Below, piece after piece: positions 24,531 through 37,814 of a stretch of DNA of 64,000 nt. The DNA lies in NCBI GenBank assembly GCA_013398955.1, contig VWPU01012288.1:1-64000 (forward strand), written 5' to 3'. The position numbers and the translations under genes were made by a program. Every line of letters begins with the position of its first letter. Within the stretch, counting starts at the first letter, position 1. The notes beneath the pieces are model-generated. The model saw only the letters and a list, made by a program, of their open reading frames with translations. It did no database searches and was not told where the DNA came from. Source of the stretch: Callaeas wilsoni. Taxonomy: Eukaryota > Chordata > Aves > Passeriformes > Callaeidae.

Positions 24531-27464
24531 GTTGATCATTTTCTTTTTCAGCATAGAAGAACTTGTGCTTCTGTCATAAAAGCATTTGCACTGAGTTGTC
24601 CAAGTCTTCTCAACATATAGTGACTTATTCCACCAATTCCAAAAAGCTTATGTATCGTCCTCTTCAGGATGTCTCCTGCTGGCTCTCAGTGAGTAAAGAT
24701 TCCAAACCACTGGTGTAGCTGGCAGACTGAAGAGTCCTTGAGATCTTTCTTTACTTTTAACTGCACAATTTTGATGCACTTTCCAGAGAACAAGATAAGA
24801 AGTCATGTAACTTGCAGTGAATCTCAGTGATGAAGCTATCCAGCGTGGAATGAATTAGCTGCCACTGTCTGAAAATCACTTGTGTGAGGTAAAAGCATTT
24901 TAAGTGATGAATTAAATATCATGGCTCTAGTTGCATGAATGAGCAAATAAAAAAGAATGGTATTGCTACATAGCTTGGTAAATCTTCCAATCTTTCCCGT
25001 GTACAGATGTGTCATCTCAACAAAGGCCTCTTTGTTTGCTTTCAGTTTGATTCCTATTTCATCCTTGGAAGAGTTATGTGTAGGCACAGCAGCCTTCCCT
25101 CCAGTAAACACTCCTTCAGTATTATCCATGCTGGATGTGATTCAGACTAATGAAGCCAAAAATCAGCTTCTCATATGTGGGCAGAATGAGCAGAATTGCT
25201 TCCTTCTCCTGGTACAGTCTACCTCATCAGAGGTGCTTTTGAAGAAACAATTTTTTGTTCTTTCATGTTTCAGTCATTTTTTCTTCATCCAGGTCAGTCT
25301 GCACAAAAGGCAGAAATTGGGAATTAATTATTGCTACCTGTGTTCCTTTGAAGCTTATTTCTGCAAATATTGTTAGAGTCTGCATTCCATCCCTGCAATT
25401 TAAATGAACAATTGGTACTTTACTGACCCCATTTTCTTGTAGCTATTTCAGGAATTAGAGTGGTTAGCAAAGACCTTACTGGCAATAACAGCTGATAGTG
25501 CGTGGCAGAATGATTACCCTGTTCATTCCCTGTCTCTTCTCAAACTGCAACTGTGTTTAAAGGGGAAAGAAGCTTCCTTGAATGTATTCAGGTTGTCCCT
25601 GCTTGGCTTAAAGACTCAAGTGTAGGCATGAGGGTCAGAAAACTTCCGTCCATACGTTTACCTCTGGTGATTCTCTGTGCCTCCGGTTTCCCAGGGACTA
25701 CGGTCACTACTGCTTCCTTTTGTGCAGCAGTCTCTTGGCATCCCTTTGCATGCTGCAGGGCCTGTGGGGGAACAGGAGAGTGCCACGAAACATTCTCCAG
25801 AGTGGCTAACTGCACTGCCACAGCACGGGAAGTGCCCTGCTCCCCACGGGAATCGCTTCTGCGGTGCAAGGCTGCGAGCGGCATCGCTGCCACACTGGCA
25901 GCCGGTCCTAGACTGGGAGCTGAGCCCAGCTCCCAGATTAGCTCTTCCTCTTGTGACCGCTCTCACCAGCTCCTGTCTGCTGTGGGAAGTCCAGTCAGGC
26001 TCTCAGACTTGCTCAGACTCCTAATTTCTGGACTGAGGTTTCTCTGCACTGAGTTTAACCAATTTAGTGGGAAATAAACTTGTGGGAAGCCCAGTCAGGC
26101 TCTCAGACTTGCTCAGACTCCTAATTTCTGGACTGAGGTTTCTCTGCACTGAGTTTAACCAATTTAGTGGGAAATAAACTTGTGGCAAGCAGCTTCCAAA
26201 GCACTCTTTTGACCGTGTGCAATTTCCCCCCACATTTGAACAAGCATAACAGACGCGAGGAAAACACATGCATGTATTCACAAGTTTTGTTTTGAATACT
26301 TAAAGAGAGCAGCTATTCCTTTATAGAATAATTTCCCACTGAAGGAAGTAAAATTTAACTACTCACCCCCCTCATAAATATTAATTTGCAGTTAATAAGT
26401 TTTTTTTTCTTTTTGTGCTGATAATTTGAAATTTTGCTACATATGTCTGGCCTGTCAAAGCCTGCATATTAATTATAAGTAAACGTGACTCCTTATCTTT
26501 ATAAGGAAATAATAGTTTAATCTCAAGACTGTCACTTTTCATTGGGAATGATGAATGACATCTTGGGAATGACACTGACAGCAGTGTCATACAGCTTATC
26601 ACAGCTGATACTTCAAAGCCTCTCAGGTCTGGCTAATGGTTGAAATAATAAAATAAGGAGATCATCAGCAACCTAGTAAACAGTTCCATTTGTAGTTTTC
26701 CCATTTATAAGAGTCTAGGCTATTTTATGGAAGACTTACTAATTTGCTTAGTGGTATAATTGAGCAGTTCATTGCGATTCTTGCTTTTGGAATAAAACTT
26801 AGGGCAGGTTGATATTTTTGGTTAGTGTGTACATAAACACAGTTTTGCAGAAATGCCCTTCGAACTGGAGTGAGATTTCAGGAAGATTAGCTTTCTACTA
26901 TTATTAACATGCAGATCAGCAAAGATCCTCACCACACAGTAGGTGTCATTTTAGGAATCACGGCTAAATGCAACAGCGTTTTAAAAACATGATCCAAAAT
27001 AGGGAGGATTTGTTTTTGTTTTTCTCACAGTGGCTTTCATTGCAAGTCCAGCCAAGTATGCCACAGTTAGAGCTGCAGGAACTTGTTTTCAGCTGAGGTG
27101 TTCTTGAAAATGTGGCCCTATGATACTGGTTGAAGCTGCCTCTCCAAGCTCTCTGGGGATATGTCTGCAAAATATACCACAAACAGATGCAAGTCGCTCT
27201 GTCACTTGCTCCAAACTGATATGAAGCTCTATGAACAATGTTCACATGGCCCCAGTGGGCTTCTGCTTCCCGGCTTGCACGCTCTCCCTCTCATCGAGGC
27301 TTGTTATCTCAATACCCTGATGTCAGCTCTGAGCCCATGTGTTGGCAAAATATTGTGTATAGACATCTACTGCCTAAGAAATAGCCTCCACAGGCCCCTG
27401 GGCCCAGAGTTTCCCCAGATTCTCATCTCCAACATCAGAATTTTTGTTTTTCCTGGAGGTGGAA
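24531..27464. other. Intergenic DNA between the two copies of the 265-bp duplication
   Basis: This stretch holds the 100-bp tandem duplication at 25981. A 174-codon plus frame (25553-26077) runs through moderately GC-rich DNA and into that duplication but shows no domain, and it is overlapped by 101- and 102-codon frames on the other strand. I see no named gene. Confidence 0.5.
25981..26185. repeat. 100-bp tandem duplication
   Basis: Units 25981-26080 and 26081-26180 are nearly identical (one visible difference, AAGT/AAGC, near the start). Each unit ends with GGGAAATAAACTTGTGG, so each carries an AATAAA hexamer followed by a GT-rich stretch. The near identity suggests a recent event. Confidence 0.9.
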
Positions 27465-27729
27465 TCTTGCAGGTTTCCCACGCTGGACCAGGATTTGACT
27501 ACCAGAGGCAGTTTGTAAGCATTCCGTAGTATTTGCTGAGGTTCTCATATGTGGAAACTTGTACCTCATTTTCTTAAAAACAAAGAATTTTTGTTTAATG
27601 AAGCTCGAACTGAAATGATTTTAAAAAAGCTAGCTGGCACGGTTAGTTTCATCTAATCTGACACTTCCTCAAAAGCAAAATTAAATAAACTTTCCTTCTC
27701 TGTGTACGACCACGGTACTATTGAGAAGA
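27465..27729 (+). repeat. 265-bp direct duplication, copy B (exon-like core)
   Basis: This is the near-identical partner of 24266-24530. It too starts at TCTTGCAG, and here the upstream DNA is more pyrimidine-rich (TTTTTGTTTTTCCT at about 27441), so its 3' splice signal is at least as good as that of copy A. The 42-bp open core (27473-27514) is followed by GTAAGC. It lies at the end of a 122-codon plus frame that starts at 27161, but that frame has no recognisable domain. Confidence 0.85.
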
Positions 27730-30700
27730 ACTAAACAGCTTCTGGTTCTTGCTAGGACCTGAAAGCCTCCCTAAGCCACATGAAATCCCCATTTCTGTAT
27801 GTCCCTGATCATGGATCCACCTCTCATTTGAGCTGTGCAAGCTCAAATCACATGTTCCTGCAGGAAGTTCAGTATCAGAACCAGCTTACAGTACTGTGCT
27901 GAGAGAGGAGCACCAGAACACAACGTACATATCAGAAATAAAGCTGTCATATACAAATTGTAAGGACAAAAGGAATTGCTTTGGCAATAGGATCAGTCAG
28001 AAGCTCCCAGATACAAACAGGAGTGTTTCAGGAATGTAGTCACTGCTTCTAGAAAGCAGCTTATGAAGATCCACTTATCTATCTGTTACTCTTTAATGAA
28101 AAGAAAACTATTACTTTGCACCAACTGGTAGCTTAAATATGTAATGTCTGGAGAGCAGAGGCACTGTGCTGGTACTCATTGCCACAGCGCTTTGTGCGCT
28201 GCTCCTCTCTGCTCAGGGGCTGACATCCATCCCTGTAGATGATTTTGTTGTGCAGAGCAGCTCTGGATTTGTGCAACCAAATTGTTCTAAAATAAACTCT
28301 CTCTCTATATATATAAAACCATTTTATATATATAAATATCAGTCAGTGACATTTCACTCTAATCTGCCCCAAGGGGTCTGTTAACAAGAATCTCATTTAC
28401 CTTGCCTTCAAGGGTGGGTCGTAACAGGTGGTGCTGCTCTCATTGGAAAAATATCTGCATCCCAGGCTTTGCTGTCTCCATACAAACCTCCTTTCGTCCA
28501 GTGTACAAGCTGCATATATTGCCTGTTTAAATTAGGAGTAGATGGGCAGCGGGCAGCCCTGCTGGCACTGATAGATCTTAATTGTCTTGACCAGCCTTTC
28601 CCGGGACTCTTACCCACTGCCTCTGTCCATGGCTCCAGGAGCTCCATTTCAGCTCGGGGTTTGCATCTCATTCCTGGGTCATGCTGTGGGTATACTTGTC
28701 TTTAGTCCTGTCTTTGGATTTATCTTCTGCTGCTCCTGTCTTAATCCCCTGAAAGGTCCACAGGACTGATTTGTGACTTTGCCTGCTAGAGAAGCCTGCT
28801 GCCAGCTCCCTGCTCTGCCTACCCCATTTGGGTGCTGTGGGGCTGCTCCCTGGTTGGTGAGGTTACTGCTCTGCCTGTGCTGTGGTCACCTTTGACTCCT
28901 GGCTCTTGTTTCTTTCCAACACTTGGCTTCTCCTATTAAAAAACCAACAGCAAGCAGGGCTGGAAAACTGAAGGTACTGGTTATACATCTCCTGGGCAAG
29001 ACTGATGCAGGGCATGCAGTGCTGCTCAGAGATCATTATTTTTATGACTGTGGGGTCTAGAGGCTCCTGTCACTTCAGTAGCTTCTTGCACAAGGCACTG
29101 CCAATGGAGAGTGTCAGAGAATCCCATAAAACTGCCCTGTCTCAAGAGACAATGTGGATGTTAGGGGTGGGGAGAAGGAAACAGGGGAGTGATTTACCAG
29201 TGCTGCAAAGAAGGTGGAACTTTGTGTGAAAAAGGAAGAAATAGAGTTCAGCTTGTCAGGGACCCTGTATTTTTCCTCATTAGTCATGACATTCAGGGTA
29301 TATGCAAAGCAGCACAAGGCACCTTAACAGATTTATCCTGTAGTTACTCTACAGTGTTTCTGCTTCACTTCTGTGTCTCCATAGTTAGAAGATACTCATG
29401 AAATATGTGGATGACTGTAGTGTCAGGATGAGTGTACTGTCATGAAATCAGTAGACATGCAATGGTGCAAAACCATAATTGGCAAATATGTGAAGAGATA
29501 TTTAAACATTGAAAGGAAGTGTTGTGCCTCTTCAGGATTTGACTCTCTTGTCAGCATCACTATTTAAAATGTACCTGCTAATGCCCTGCTAATATAACGA
29601 GATGTAGGAGAATGGCTATGGGTAACAAGCATGATTTTTACTTGTTTCAGACTGAAAAAGTTATCAAACAAAATATCACGGAGTAAACAACTGAACCTGT
29701 GGCTGTACTTGTTTGCTTTGTGTAGCAAGGAATGCAGTCTCACCTAGCACAGAACAAGTCTATTTAGCAATCCCTGCACACTGTTTTCTCATTGTCATTC
29801 AGAGCAATCCAGTCTTGGAGCATACTTTTGACATGTTTCATTGTCAGGTGCCAGCATAGAAATCAGAATTTTGGTGGCTTCTACCATTTATTTTCTTCTC
29901 CTTTTTAAATGTTATTAATCAAAGGTGATTCTGGGTGCCTATGTTCATCTTCTGAGGTAGGAGGGGAAACTTTACTCTCAGTTTTAAATTTAAAACTAGC
30001 TAGCCTTCCAAGGGTGAGGCTTTGCCCTTCCTTGGCTGCTCCAGTGCAAATTCTGATAATTGTTGTGACAATATACCTGAAACAAGGAATTCCCATCTCT
30101 GTGAAGAAAATATTCTGAATTTGAGATTTGGGCCTGGCAGTAGAGTTACAGCAACTTTGCACACACGAACAGGAACCCTGTAGGGCAGGGTGGGCTCCTG
30201 ATGTTCCTTCCAGCCCTGGTTCCTATGGTCTGTGTGGTGGCATCACGGTCATACAGGATAGAGCTTCTATATTTCAAACTAAGTCAAAACAGCTTTTTGA
30301 CATTTAAAAATATCTCCCAGGATGCAAATAACAACATTTTCATGCTGAGATCATTTCAGGAGACAGTTATTTTTCTCTTCTAAGTTTGGAGCCCCTAACC
30401 CTTATTTTGTTCCTTGGGCTGAAATTTTCAAAGGAAACAAAAGAGTCAAACACAGACTCTTGCATCAGAAAATAAATCACAGATGATCTGAGCATCCAGA
30501 TGCATGATACAGCTTTGGAAATTTCTTTGTGTGACTTGTGGATGGAAAATCAGATTAGTTATTCAGCACAAACCTGGCACACACCTGGAAAGGAAAAAGA
30601 TTGAAGTGACTTTAAGCTTTGCCCATTTTTTTGCCCTATCTGAACATTATATGAAAGGCTGCTTCTCCACTCTGCTGGCAGAGAAAACAAATGGATTGTC

Positions 30701-32255
30701 CAAGAGAGCAATTTCCAACACATTAATGGTAAATTGAAAAAAGTGCATCAAATCAGGAGGTTCCACGTCAAAATCATCAATTCCCTTCACTCCTCATTTG
30801 GCCTGGGACAGCCTTTGACTGAAAGCATTGCACTGAAGTGAATGACAAGTGGACAATGGAGGTGATGCATAAAGGGAATGTGGGGAAAGAAGGCAACTGA
30901 TATTGGACCCTCACCAGTAGCCCATGGGTCTTGTTGCTGGGATACAGTGGAGATGGATGGGAGAAGGCAGGAAGAAGTCATCTGCTTGAAGAGGTTGCTT
31001 AATAGACAAATAGCTAAAGCAAACGGACAATATAGAGGCATAATAGTGAAAAAGAATCAGATTCCCATCAGCTGTTTCTGGACAATAACTCTGGCGTGTA
31101 TTCTGGTATAAATCTGATACCCTGTGTTTTACATCTCATTCTTTCAGCCACATTTTCAGAGGTCCAGGTCCCTCCACCAATGTGTTTTAGAGCAGCAACT
31201 GTGCTACCTTAGGACTTGGATGCTGCAGTGTTTCACAGATTTAAGCAATAGACATTGCTTTAAGGAGAGTCAGAGAGAATTCAGGGTGTGCAAGACCTTT
31301 ATTTATTGTTTGTTTGGGAGATGCACAGAAGGCCTGAAACCTGGCAGGGTTTATACAAGGAAAAGGAGTCCAGCTCCAGGACCCAGAGCTGAGCTGGTTT
31401 GCCCAGCCGTCCATTAGGATTCTGTAGGAGGGCCAAGAATTTAATCCTGAGTTTCAAACCTCAGATGAATATTTCACAAACGAGCATGTTTTTCTTCACT
31501 TTTTTGCCTGCAGGTGGTCAAAACTTCCCCAACCTGATCTTGTCTTCAGATCACTGTAAATGCAAAGCTGTGGCCAGCAGATGAACGCTAGAGAGAGGGA
31601 GAAAAGCTGCATGATGGATCTTTTCAACTTCTTCATGCATCAAGATGAAAGTCAAGATAGGGGGACATGGACATTGTAAAGGAACATGATTTTAGCCTGC
31701 AGTCTAACCTCCTGTTCTGCTTGTTCCAACTGCCTTTGGCAATTCACTGGTAGAAAAAGAAATATTGGTTTAGAGATCTGTGGTAGCATTGTATCTTCCA
31801 TGTTAAATACAGTGGGGAAATCAAGAATTCTGAGTGTTGAATTTCAGAAAGGAAAAATTTATCAGCTATTGCAGCAGACTTTTCCAAACCATAGAAAGTG
31901 CTATCAAAACATTAATGTAGTATCAGAGCAGTCATGTCATTTGGTTGGTTTTCTTCACTACCTTTCCCATGCTCCCACACCACAGTCAGCATTTGAGCTC
32001 TTTTGGCTCAGAAGATGCCTGCAGCATGGAAGCATGATGTGCACTTCCAGCTGTGCCCAGCTGCTCTCCAGCCAGCAAAGTGCTCTGGGGCAGACTCATT
32101 TTTTTGGATTTCTACCAGCACCAGTATTGGAGGGTGCTGGCTTTCTGATGGTGAGGTGTTCAAACTGTAAGTTTTTAATTTCACTTCGCAGCAGCCCAGC
32201 CAGCCATTCTCCTAAGATGATTAAATGTTGGTTTTTGCCTGTTGAGCTCTGGCAG
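27730..32255. other. Intergenic DNA, no gene seen
   Basis: Contents are an AT hairpin at 28306-28334 (arms of 13 bp) and an 18-bp perfect palindrome at 29980-29997. A 193-codon plus frame at 31686-32267 is the longest in the intergenic part but its composition and lack of motifs argue against a protein. The stretch near 30180-30230 vaguely resembles a CR1 end ('ccttccagccctggttcctatgg') but is too short to call. Confidence 0.5.
28306..28334. repeat. Perfect AT-rich hairpin, 13-bp arms
   Basis: TATATATATAAAA at 28306-28318 and its reverse complement at 28322-28334 are separated by 3 nt (CCA). It is preceded by a short CT run. Such structures can extrude as cruciforms, and may equally be by-products of microsatellite growth. 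Confidence 0.65.
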
Positions 32256-32765
32256 AGTGTTCCATGAGTGCACTCATACCAGGAAAGCTCTTAGAGCAGT
32301 TGGCTGGCTCTGTAAGTATCCTGCCAATGAGAACTGGAAAAGCTGCAGTATTTATCTTGCTGATTTGTGGGCATTTAATTTTTCAGATGGGAGCCTTTCG
32401 TCGCAAAAACACCATTGACAAAGCTAAAGCAGCCAGTGCAAGACTTTTGCAAAGGAGCCTCTCTCTTGGATGTCTCAGGGTATGTGTTAAAAATTGGTGC
32501 ACACGTGAGTCATAAAACCTCCCTGTATTATACAGATGCCTAAAACAAAGAAGAAGAAAAAAAAAAAAGCATCCCCAGACTTCAAGAAAAGCTCTTCCTT
32601 AGTCTGGAAGGAACTGAAGGCTCTGAGTGATCCTTCTACGGTACCATACAAGAAGTTAAGAAGGAAGAAAACCCCACCTTAGCCTTGTTTGGAAAATAAG
32701 ATGGGTAAGAATTTATAGACATTTCTGGTTTATTTGTAAATAAAACAGTGGGTGATATCTGCATC
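32256..32765 (+). other. Exon-like cluster with poly(A) signal (unrecognised candidate gene 3' end)
   Basis: Three plus-strand segments have splice-like borders and share one phase. The first (to 32311) follows GAGCTCTGGCAG, reads MSALIPGKLLEQLAGS and ends at a strong donor GTAAGTAT. The second (32387-32479, 93 bp, 31 codons) follows TTTAATTTTTCAG, reads MGAFRRKNTIDKAKAASARL... and ends before GTATGTG. The third follows TATTATACAG at 32535, is open for 48 codons (32536-32682, lysine-rich start MPKTKKKK, end RRKKTPP), then stops. An AATAAA at 32739-32744 is followed by GTGGGTG. The gaps of 75 and 56 bp are very short for vertebrate introns, the second below the usual limit. I recognise none of the peptides. 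It may be a small gene, a lncRNA, or chance. Confidence 0.25.
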
Positions 32766-35700
32766 AAGGAAACTTGATGGTGCATGAGGTGTCTCTGCTG
32801 GGATGAGAATTAGACCCAGAGTTTTGAGGAGTTGCATTCTTGGTGTTGAGCCAAATCCTGCAGCATCAGAGCATGGCCAGGTCTTACCAGGTCATGTTTA
32901 CCCTCAGAGGTGACTTTGTGCAGCTGGAGATCCAATACTTTGTTTCTGAGCCTTTTTAGAGAAGCAGTGACTCAGCTGGAGCTCTCCCATCTGCTTATGC
33001 CTGTGAAATACAGAGGTATGGGTTAACTTTTCCCTAGAGACTAAGAGAAAGCTGCCTCTTTAGCCAGGCTAATCTTCCTTTCAGTCCTTCAGAAAGCTCA
33101 GATTGGGTATTCAGTCCTGCTTTGCAGGATTTGGCAGTGGAGAATCACCTGCCTCACATTTTAAAGAAAAATAAAAAATAATTTTTAGTCATCCTTATCT
33201 GTTATTGTTACCTTCTTGTAGAAGACATGATTAGGGCTACACAAGGCTAAAAAAATATTCTGGGTCTGGAAATGGAAAAAAGCAATCAAGAAAATTATGG
33301 CAGGGAGTTAACTTCTCCTGCAATGTTTATGTTTTGGAAGGTCAGTAGATAAGAGATGTTGCAGGTAATGTGAAAAGATCACTTAAAGCACAGTTCTTTA
33401 CTCAAGCTAAATAAGTTTAGCTCCAAATAGTGTTTTCTCTACAAGCCCCTTCTATGGCAGCAGTGCATGCAAAGGCTGCCTCTCCTTGATCAGGGCTCGG
33501 GACACCCTGTTGTCTTCAGCAAGCCTCACAACCGTAAACCAGTCACCACCCTTGGGATATCCCAGGCTGAGGAGACATACCAATGAGCAAGAGCATAGGA
33601 ACCCTCTCCAAAAAGAGCTTCCTGCAGATGACTGAGGTCTTCTAAAGTCCTGTTGGGGTGTAAACCTTTTCTACACTCAGCACAAGGTGAGGAATGAGGG
33701 TAAGAAGCGATGTCCAGTCTCAAAAGAACAGATGGTTCTTGGTTCCCTTCACTGCAACGCTGCTGTCCTTTGAGCAGACCTCACTGCTGCTGTGTCTCCA
33801 TCTTTCCAAAGCTATTACTGAGTCCGTCCAACAACAGGACAGCAGCCTGTGGTCCTCTGGGAAGAATATTTTCCTTAAAAAAATCACAGCACAGCCGGCT
33901 TCAAGTGCTGAATACCTAAACCAAATGATTGCAGTAAAAGCCCACTTGGGGCTCATTTCACAGTTTGGTATTGCTGTCCTTAGCTGAGGTGGCCAGATTG
34001 TCAGAGGTACTGGGCACATGCACCAGGGAGTCTTTTTCACTGCCGTTATTTTAATTGGGTGCCTTGCAGGCAAAATACTTCACAGGCTGATTAAATTTAT
34101 GAATAATAATTATTTAATTAAGGTATACTGTACAATTAGGAACCTATCTTATTATATACATTTTTTCCTTTTAATCTTGTCACTTCATGTAGTATCTACA
34201 AAATTAGCCACAATACTTCTGTTTAGGAATGATCAGAAGCAAGCTGAAAATTAAAGCTAGAGAATATTGCAATCCTTCTGCTCCTAGATTTAAACTTGCT
34301 AATTTGCAATACTAATTACATGTACAGGTGTTGTGCAACCCGTGTTACATTTGGTATGCTGCCTTAAGAACTGAAGAATTGTAGTTCCTTTTTTGGTTTA
34401 CACCTTTTTCTTTCTAAGGAAGGTGCACATTAAGAAAACTTTAAAATGTACACCAGTTTAGACTTATGGGGATGGAGCATATTTGTGCTCACAGTAATTC
34501 AAGGTTTTCACACAGGTCTTGGAAGTTTTTTAAGAAGGTGCAGGAGACAAGAGAGCCAGCATGTCTCTTTTTGGTGGGCAAGTGCTCTTGTGTCCTAGGA
34601 TGGCTCTGAAGCTCCAAGTTCTGTGAGTGAGAAGAGCTCTGCTGGCACAAGCAGATCACTTCAACAAGGCCCTGGGAAAAACATGGGTTCAGCTTCTTCT
34701 CTGCTATTAAAATGAAAGACTGAAATTAAACATACTGTAAATCTTCAAGTAGTTGCTGGGAAAACTAGCTGACGAAACAGGAGCATTTCTGATTTGGAGG
34801 GTAGTATAAAGAAATCCACACTGTTGGCCTGTTTTCAGCCAGAACACCAGCACAAGGAGTGCATTTTACCCCACACTAACATGTCCTTATTTCTTAAATG
34901 GTATTCTTTATGAATCCTCACTTTCAGTCTAACATCAGGTATATCAGATACTGCCCTATTTGTGACTGCACAGCAGGACTTTGAACGCTGTTACACTTCT
35001 CAGAGAGTCCTGGGGCAAGCACTGCAGCATATACCACCATCCGTTAAAACATGGGGAAAACGACTGTGCCTAAATTCAGCTGTAACTGATTTTATTTCTA
35101 TCCCGTGTTTCAGCTGGGGTTGCAGGGTCGGTGCACTAATTTGGATCCTAATAGGCCAAGATTAGTGAACGTGTTCTCTGCACGGCTGCATGAATGAGGT
35201 CTGATGTAACACGGCAAAATTGAGATTCTCTGTGTCAAGACGTTCACCATCAATGATGCATGGCTGGAGCTGTGTATTGATCTAGGTCTGGTAAAAACAG
35301 GCAGAGGACTATCCATAAAGATTTTTTTCCAAGGATTGCTATCAATACTATTAATCAGTTTAATAGCATGCTATAGGAGGAGGTCTGGTTCAGGCCTCTC
35401 TTAACTTTCAGCTCAGTAATGCCCATAGCAGTGGGTGTTGGGAAGTTTGGCGTTCCCCTTCCCCTGGGAGAAGCAAAGCGTCAATAAGGTACACACAAGT
35501 TAGCAATTTCAGTTCAAGCTTCCCGTAAATAAGCCTCAGCCTTCTGCTGTACATCAGGGTGATGAAGAGGTGAATGGTGCCGCTCGATTCCCACGACAGC
35601 CATTTCTTTTTCCTTTTGACTTAAAGAAATGTCAGCCTACTCTTGACACATTTGAAATATCTGCACTGTGGCCTGAAAGGCCTGTTTCAGGACTTGCTAG

Positions 35701-37814
35701 AAGACATAGTTCATGTTCCTATTTAGTTTCTTTTTTTTTTTTTTCTTCCTGAGTCTTGGATAAACTGTTTGCTAATGATTTGCTTTAATGTTTCAGACTG
35801 TATTGTAGATAACACTTCTTTTAGTCACACAAAGCAACTGCCAAGTTACAACGCTTTCATTAATATTAGTTAGCAAGGCTATCCAAGGGAGAACAAAATA
35901 ACTTAATAAAGATCCTCTTCCCAAGTCCCCCACTATTATTCCCACATAACTCAACTTCATCTTTCTTTACCACAGTTCATTTCTAAAATATACCCTGAAA
36001 GCACATTCCAGCCATGTCTGTACATTGAGAAGCTGCTCTCTTTCTCCATTTGTTTTACTGGAATGACTCAGAATAAAGCAATTTATACAGGAAAAACACC
36101 ACTCAGTACCTCACCTGTTAATACCTTTTTTTCCCCTCCCCTCCTGCCATAGTCAGGCTGTGGCAGATCTTTTCACATAAAGGTATTTCCTGCCAGGGAA
36201 TGAATGCAAAGGCGATGCTGTTGCCTTTCCAGGGTCTCAGATGGTGCGTTGCTGGCCCTGCCTTGCTCCAGCTTCTTCCTTGAGCCAGGGGAAGTGATGC
36301 CTGGGTCAGCAGCAAATTTGGGAGCTGCCATAACATCACCCAGTCATGTTCAGAACACCTCCCTTTTAGCTCAAATCACATGAACTGAATAAGAAAACTG
36401 GTTTTCCTCTGCAGTCTGAGGTTTTTTGAGCCATTTACATACTGTGGGTCACCCCTGTCCCTCCCAAGCTGGCGCAGATCCTGGGGCAAAGGCAGCCTTA
36501 CCAGTGGAAGGATTTTTTTCTTTCCAGACACTGCTCAAGCAGGTTTCCTAGGGGCAGTGACAAAGCAGGTGAGATACCAGCTCAGAAAGACACAGCTTAC
36601 TCCTCCCATCCCCACGATTTCAGCCTGAACAGAGCCAGTATTGTACCATAGAAGAGATGTCAGCTATATACAAACTTATGTTGAGAAGTTATAAAATACT
36701 TTAGTCAGCTTTCTCCTACCTGAAAATATTATTTTACGTCTTGTTTTCCTTTACTACTGAAGTGTTTTAGACTATTGATCTTTGGTAAATGGATCTAGTC
36801 AAGGATGGCTGTGCAGTAACATCTGAGATGACAATAACTGGGGAGACTGAACTGAGGGGATGTCTGCTACCAGCTAGAAAGTCACTTATTGACTACTCTA
36901 GGGCCTGAGGTTTTGCTGTATGAGCTTGCAGAGGAGACTCATGCACAGCTGGGGCAGGAGGGTCACTACAGCTTTTATGCTTGGGCAACACACCAGCCAG
37001 GTCTGCTCAGACATGAACTCAGAGGCTGACTCAGGCATGAACCCAAAGCAGCTGTCCTGCACCATCCCAGGATAATGGAGACAATGAGAGAAGAGAGGAG
37101 CCAAGTGCCAGAGAAAGGGCTTGTGAATTACAGTGTCCTTCCTGTAGCCTATGGTCAAGTGAGTCATTGCCCATAAGTCTCACCTGAGCCTAAACATTCC
37201 CAGCACAGGCCAGAGCAGAGCAGGAGCTTCTCAAACCCACACTCTGATTGAGAAATTGCCAGCCATTTGAGAACAGGTGGAGAAACGCAGAAGGGAACTG
37301 ATTAAGGTTTAGCTGACCTGCAGCAAAGTGAGAGGAAGAGGAGTTGTGCTCCCTGCTACAGCACACAGTGGGCCAGAAACAATGAGAAGTGGAACAAGCC
37401 AGATGCTGAACATCAACATCATCTGAGGAATGGTTGTGGGAAGTGGCATGAGCTCTTGGCAAAAGAATTGAATATGGACAACCTCCAGAAGTGCAGCAGC
37501 AAAAACCCTTAAGATAGGGGGATTTTTGAAATGCCAGTGCTATTTTTCAGAGTGAAACAGTTTGATGATGTTTAGAATTAGGTCACTGGCTGCCTTGGGA
37601 ACGATACCTTAAGGTTTGATAACCCTCATTTTGGGAAGTGTCAATTAGGGCTTATTTAAAGGAGACTGACCTTTTTAACCTGCACTGCTGCGTGAGAGAT
37701 GGTCATGATCTACAGAGAACCTTGGGAAATGTGCATTATTTACCCAGGGAAAAATATTGCAGAGAAATTCTCTCTTTAGTTTTCTAAGACTCACGTGCCA
37801 ACCTAAGGCTGAAT
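32766..37814. other. Intergenic DNA, no gene seen
   Basis: No exon or transposon is recognised. At 34080-34330 the DNA is AT-rich with many TAAT cores, reminiscent of conserved non-coding elements but unproven. A T-run lies at about 35731-35744. Open frames are under 120 codons. Confidence 0.55.

Noticed and set aside
25553..26077. 174-codon plus frame
   Set aside because: It overlaps 101- and 102-codon frames on the other strand, lacks motifs, and ends inside the 100-bp tandem duplication.
30120..30240. Possible CR1 3' end ('ccttccagccctggttcctatgg')
   Set aside because: Only about 25 bp resemble CR1 and the tail repeat is absent, so it is too little to call.
31686..32267. 193-codon plus-strand open frame
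   Set aside because: It has no recognisable domain, its composition is cysteine- and serine-rich in the manner of translated non-coding DNA, and there is no start context or conservation evidence. Only its right neighbour with splice-like borders was kept as a candidate.
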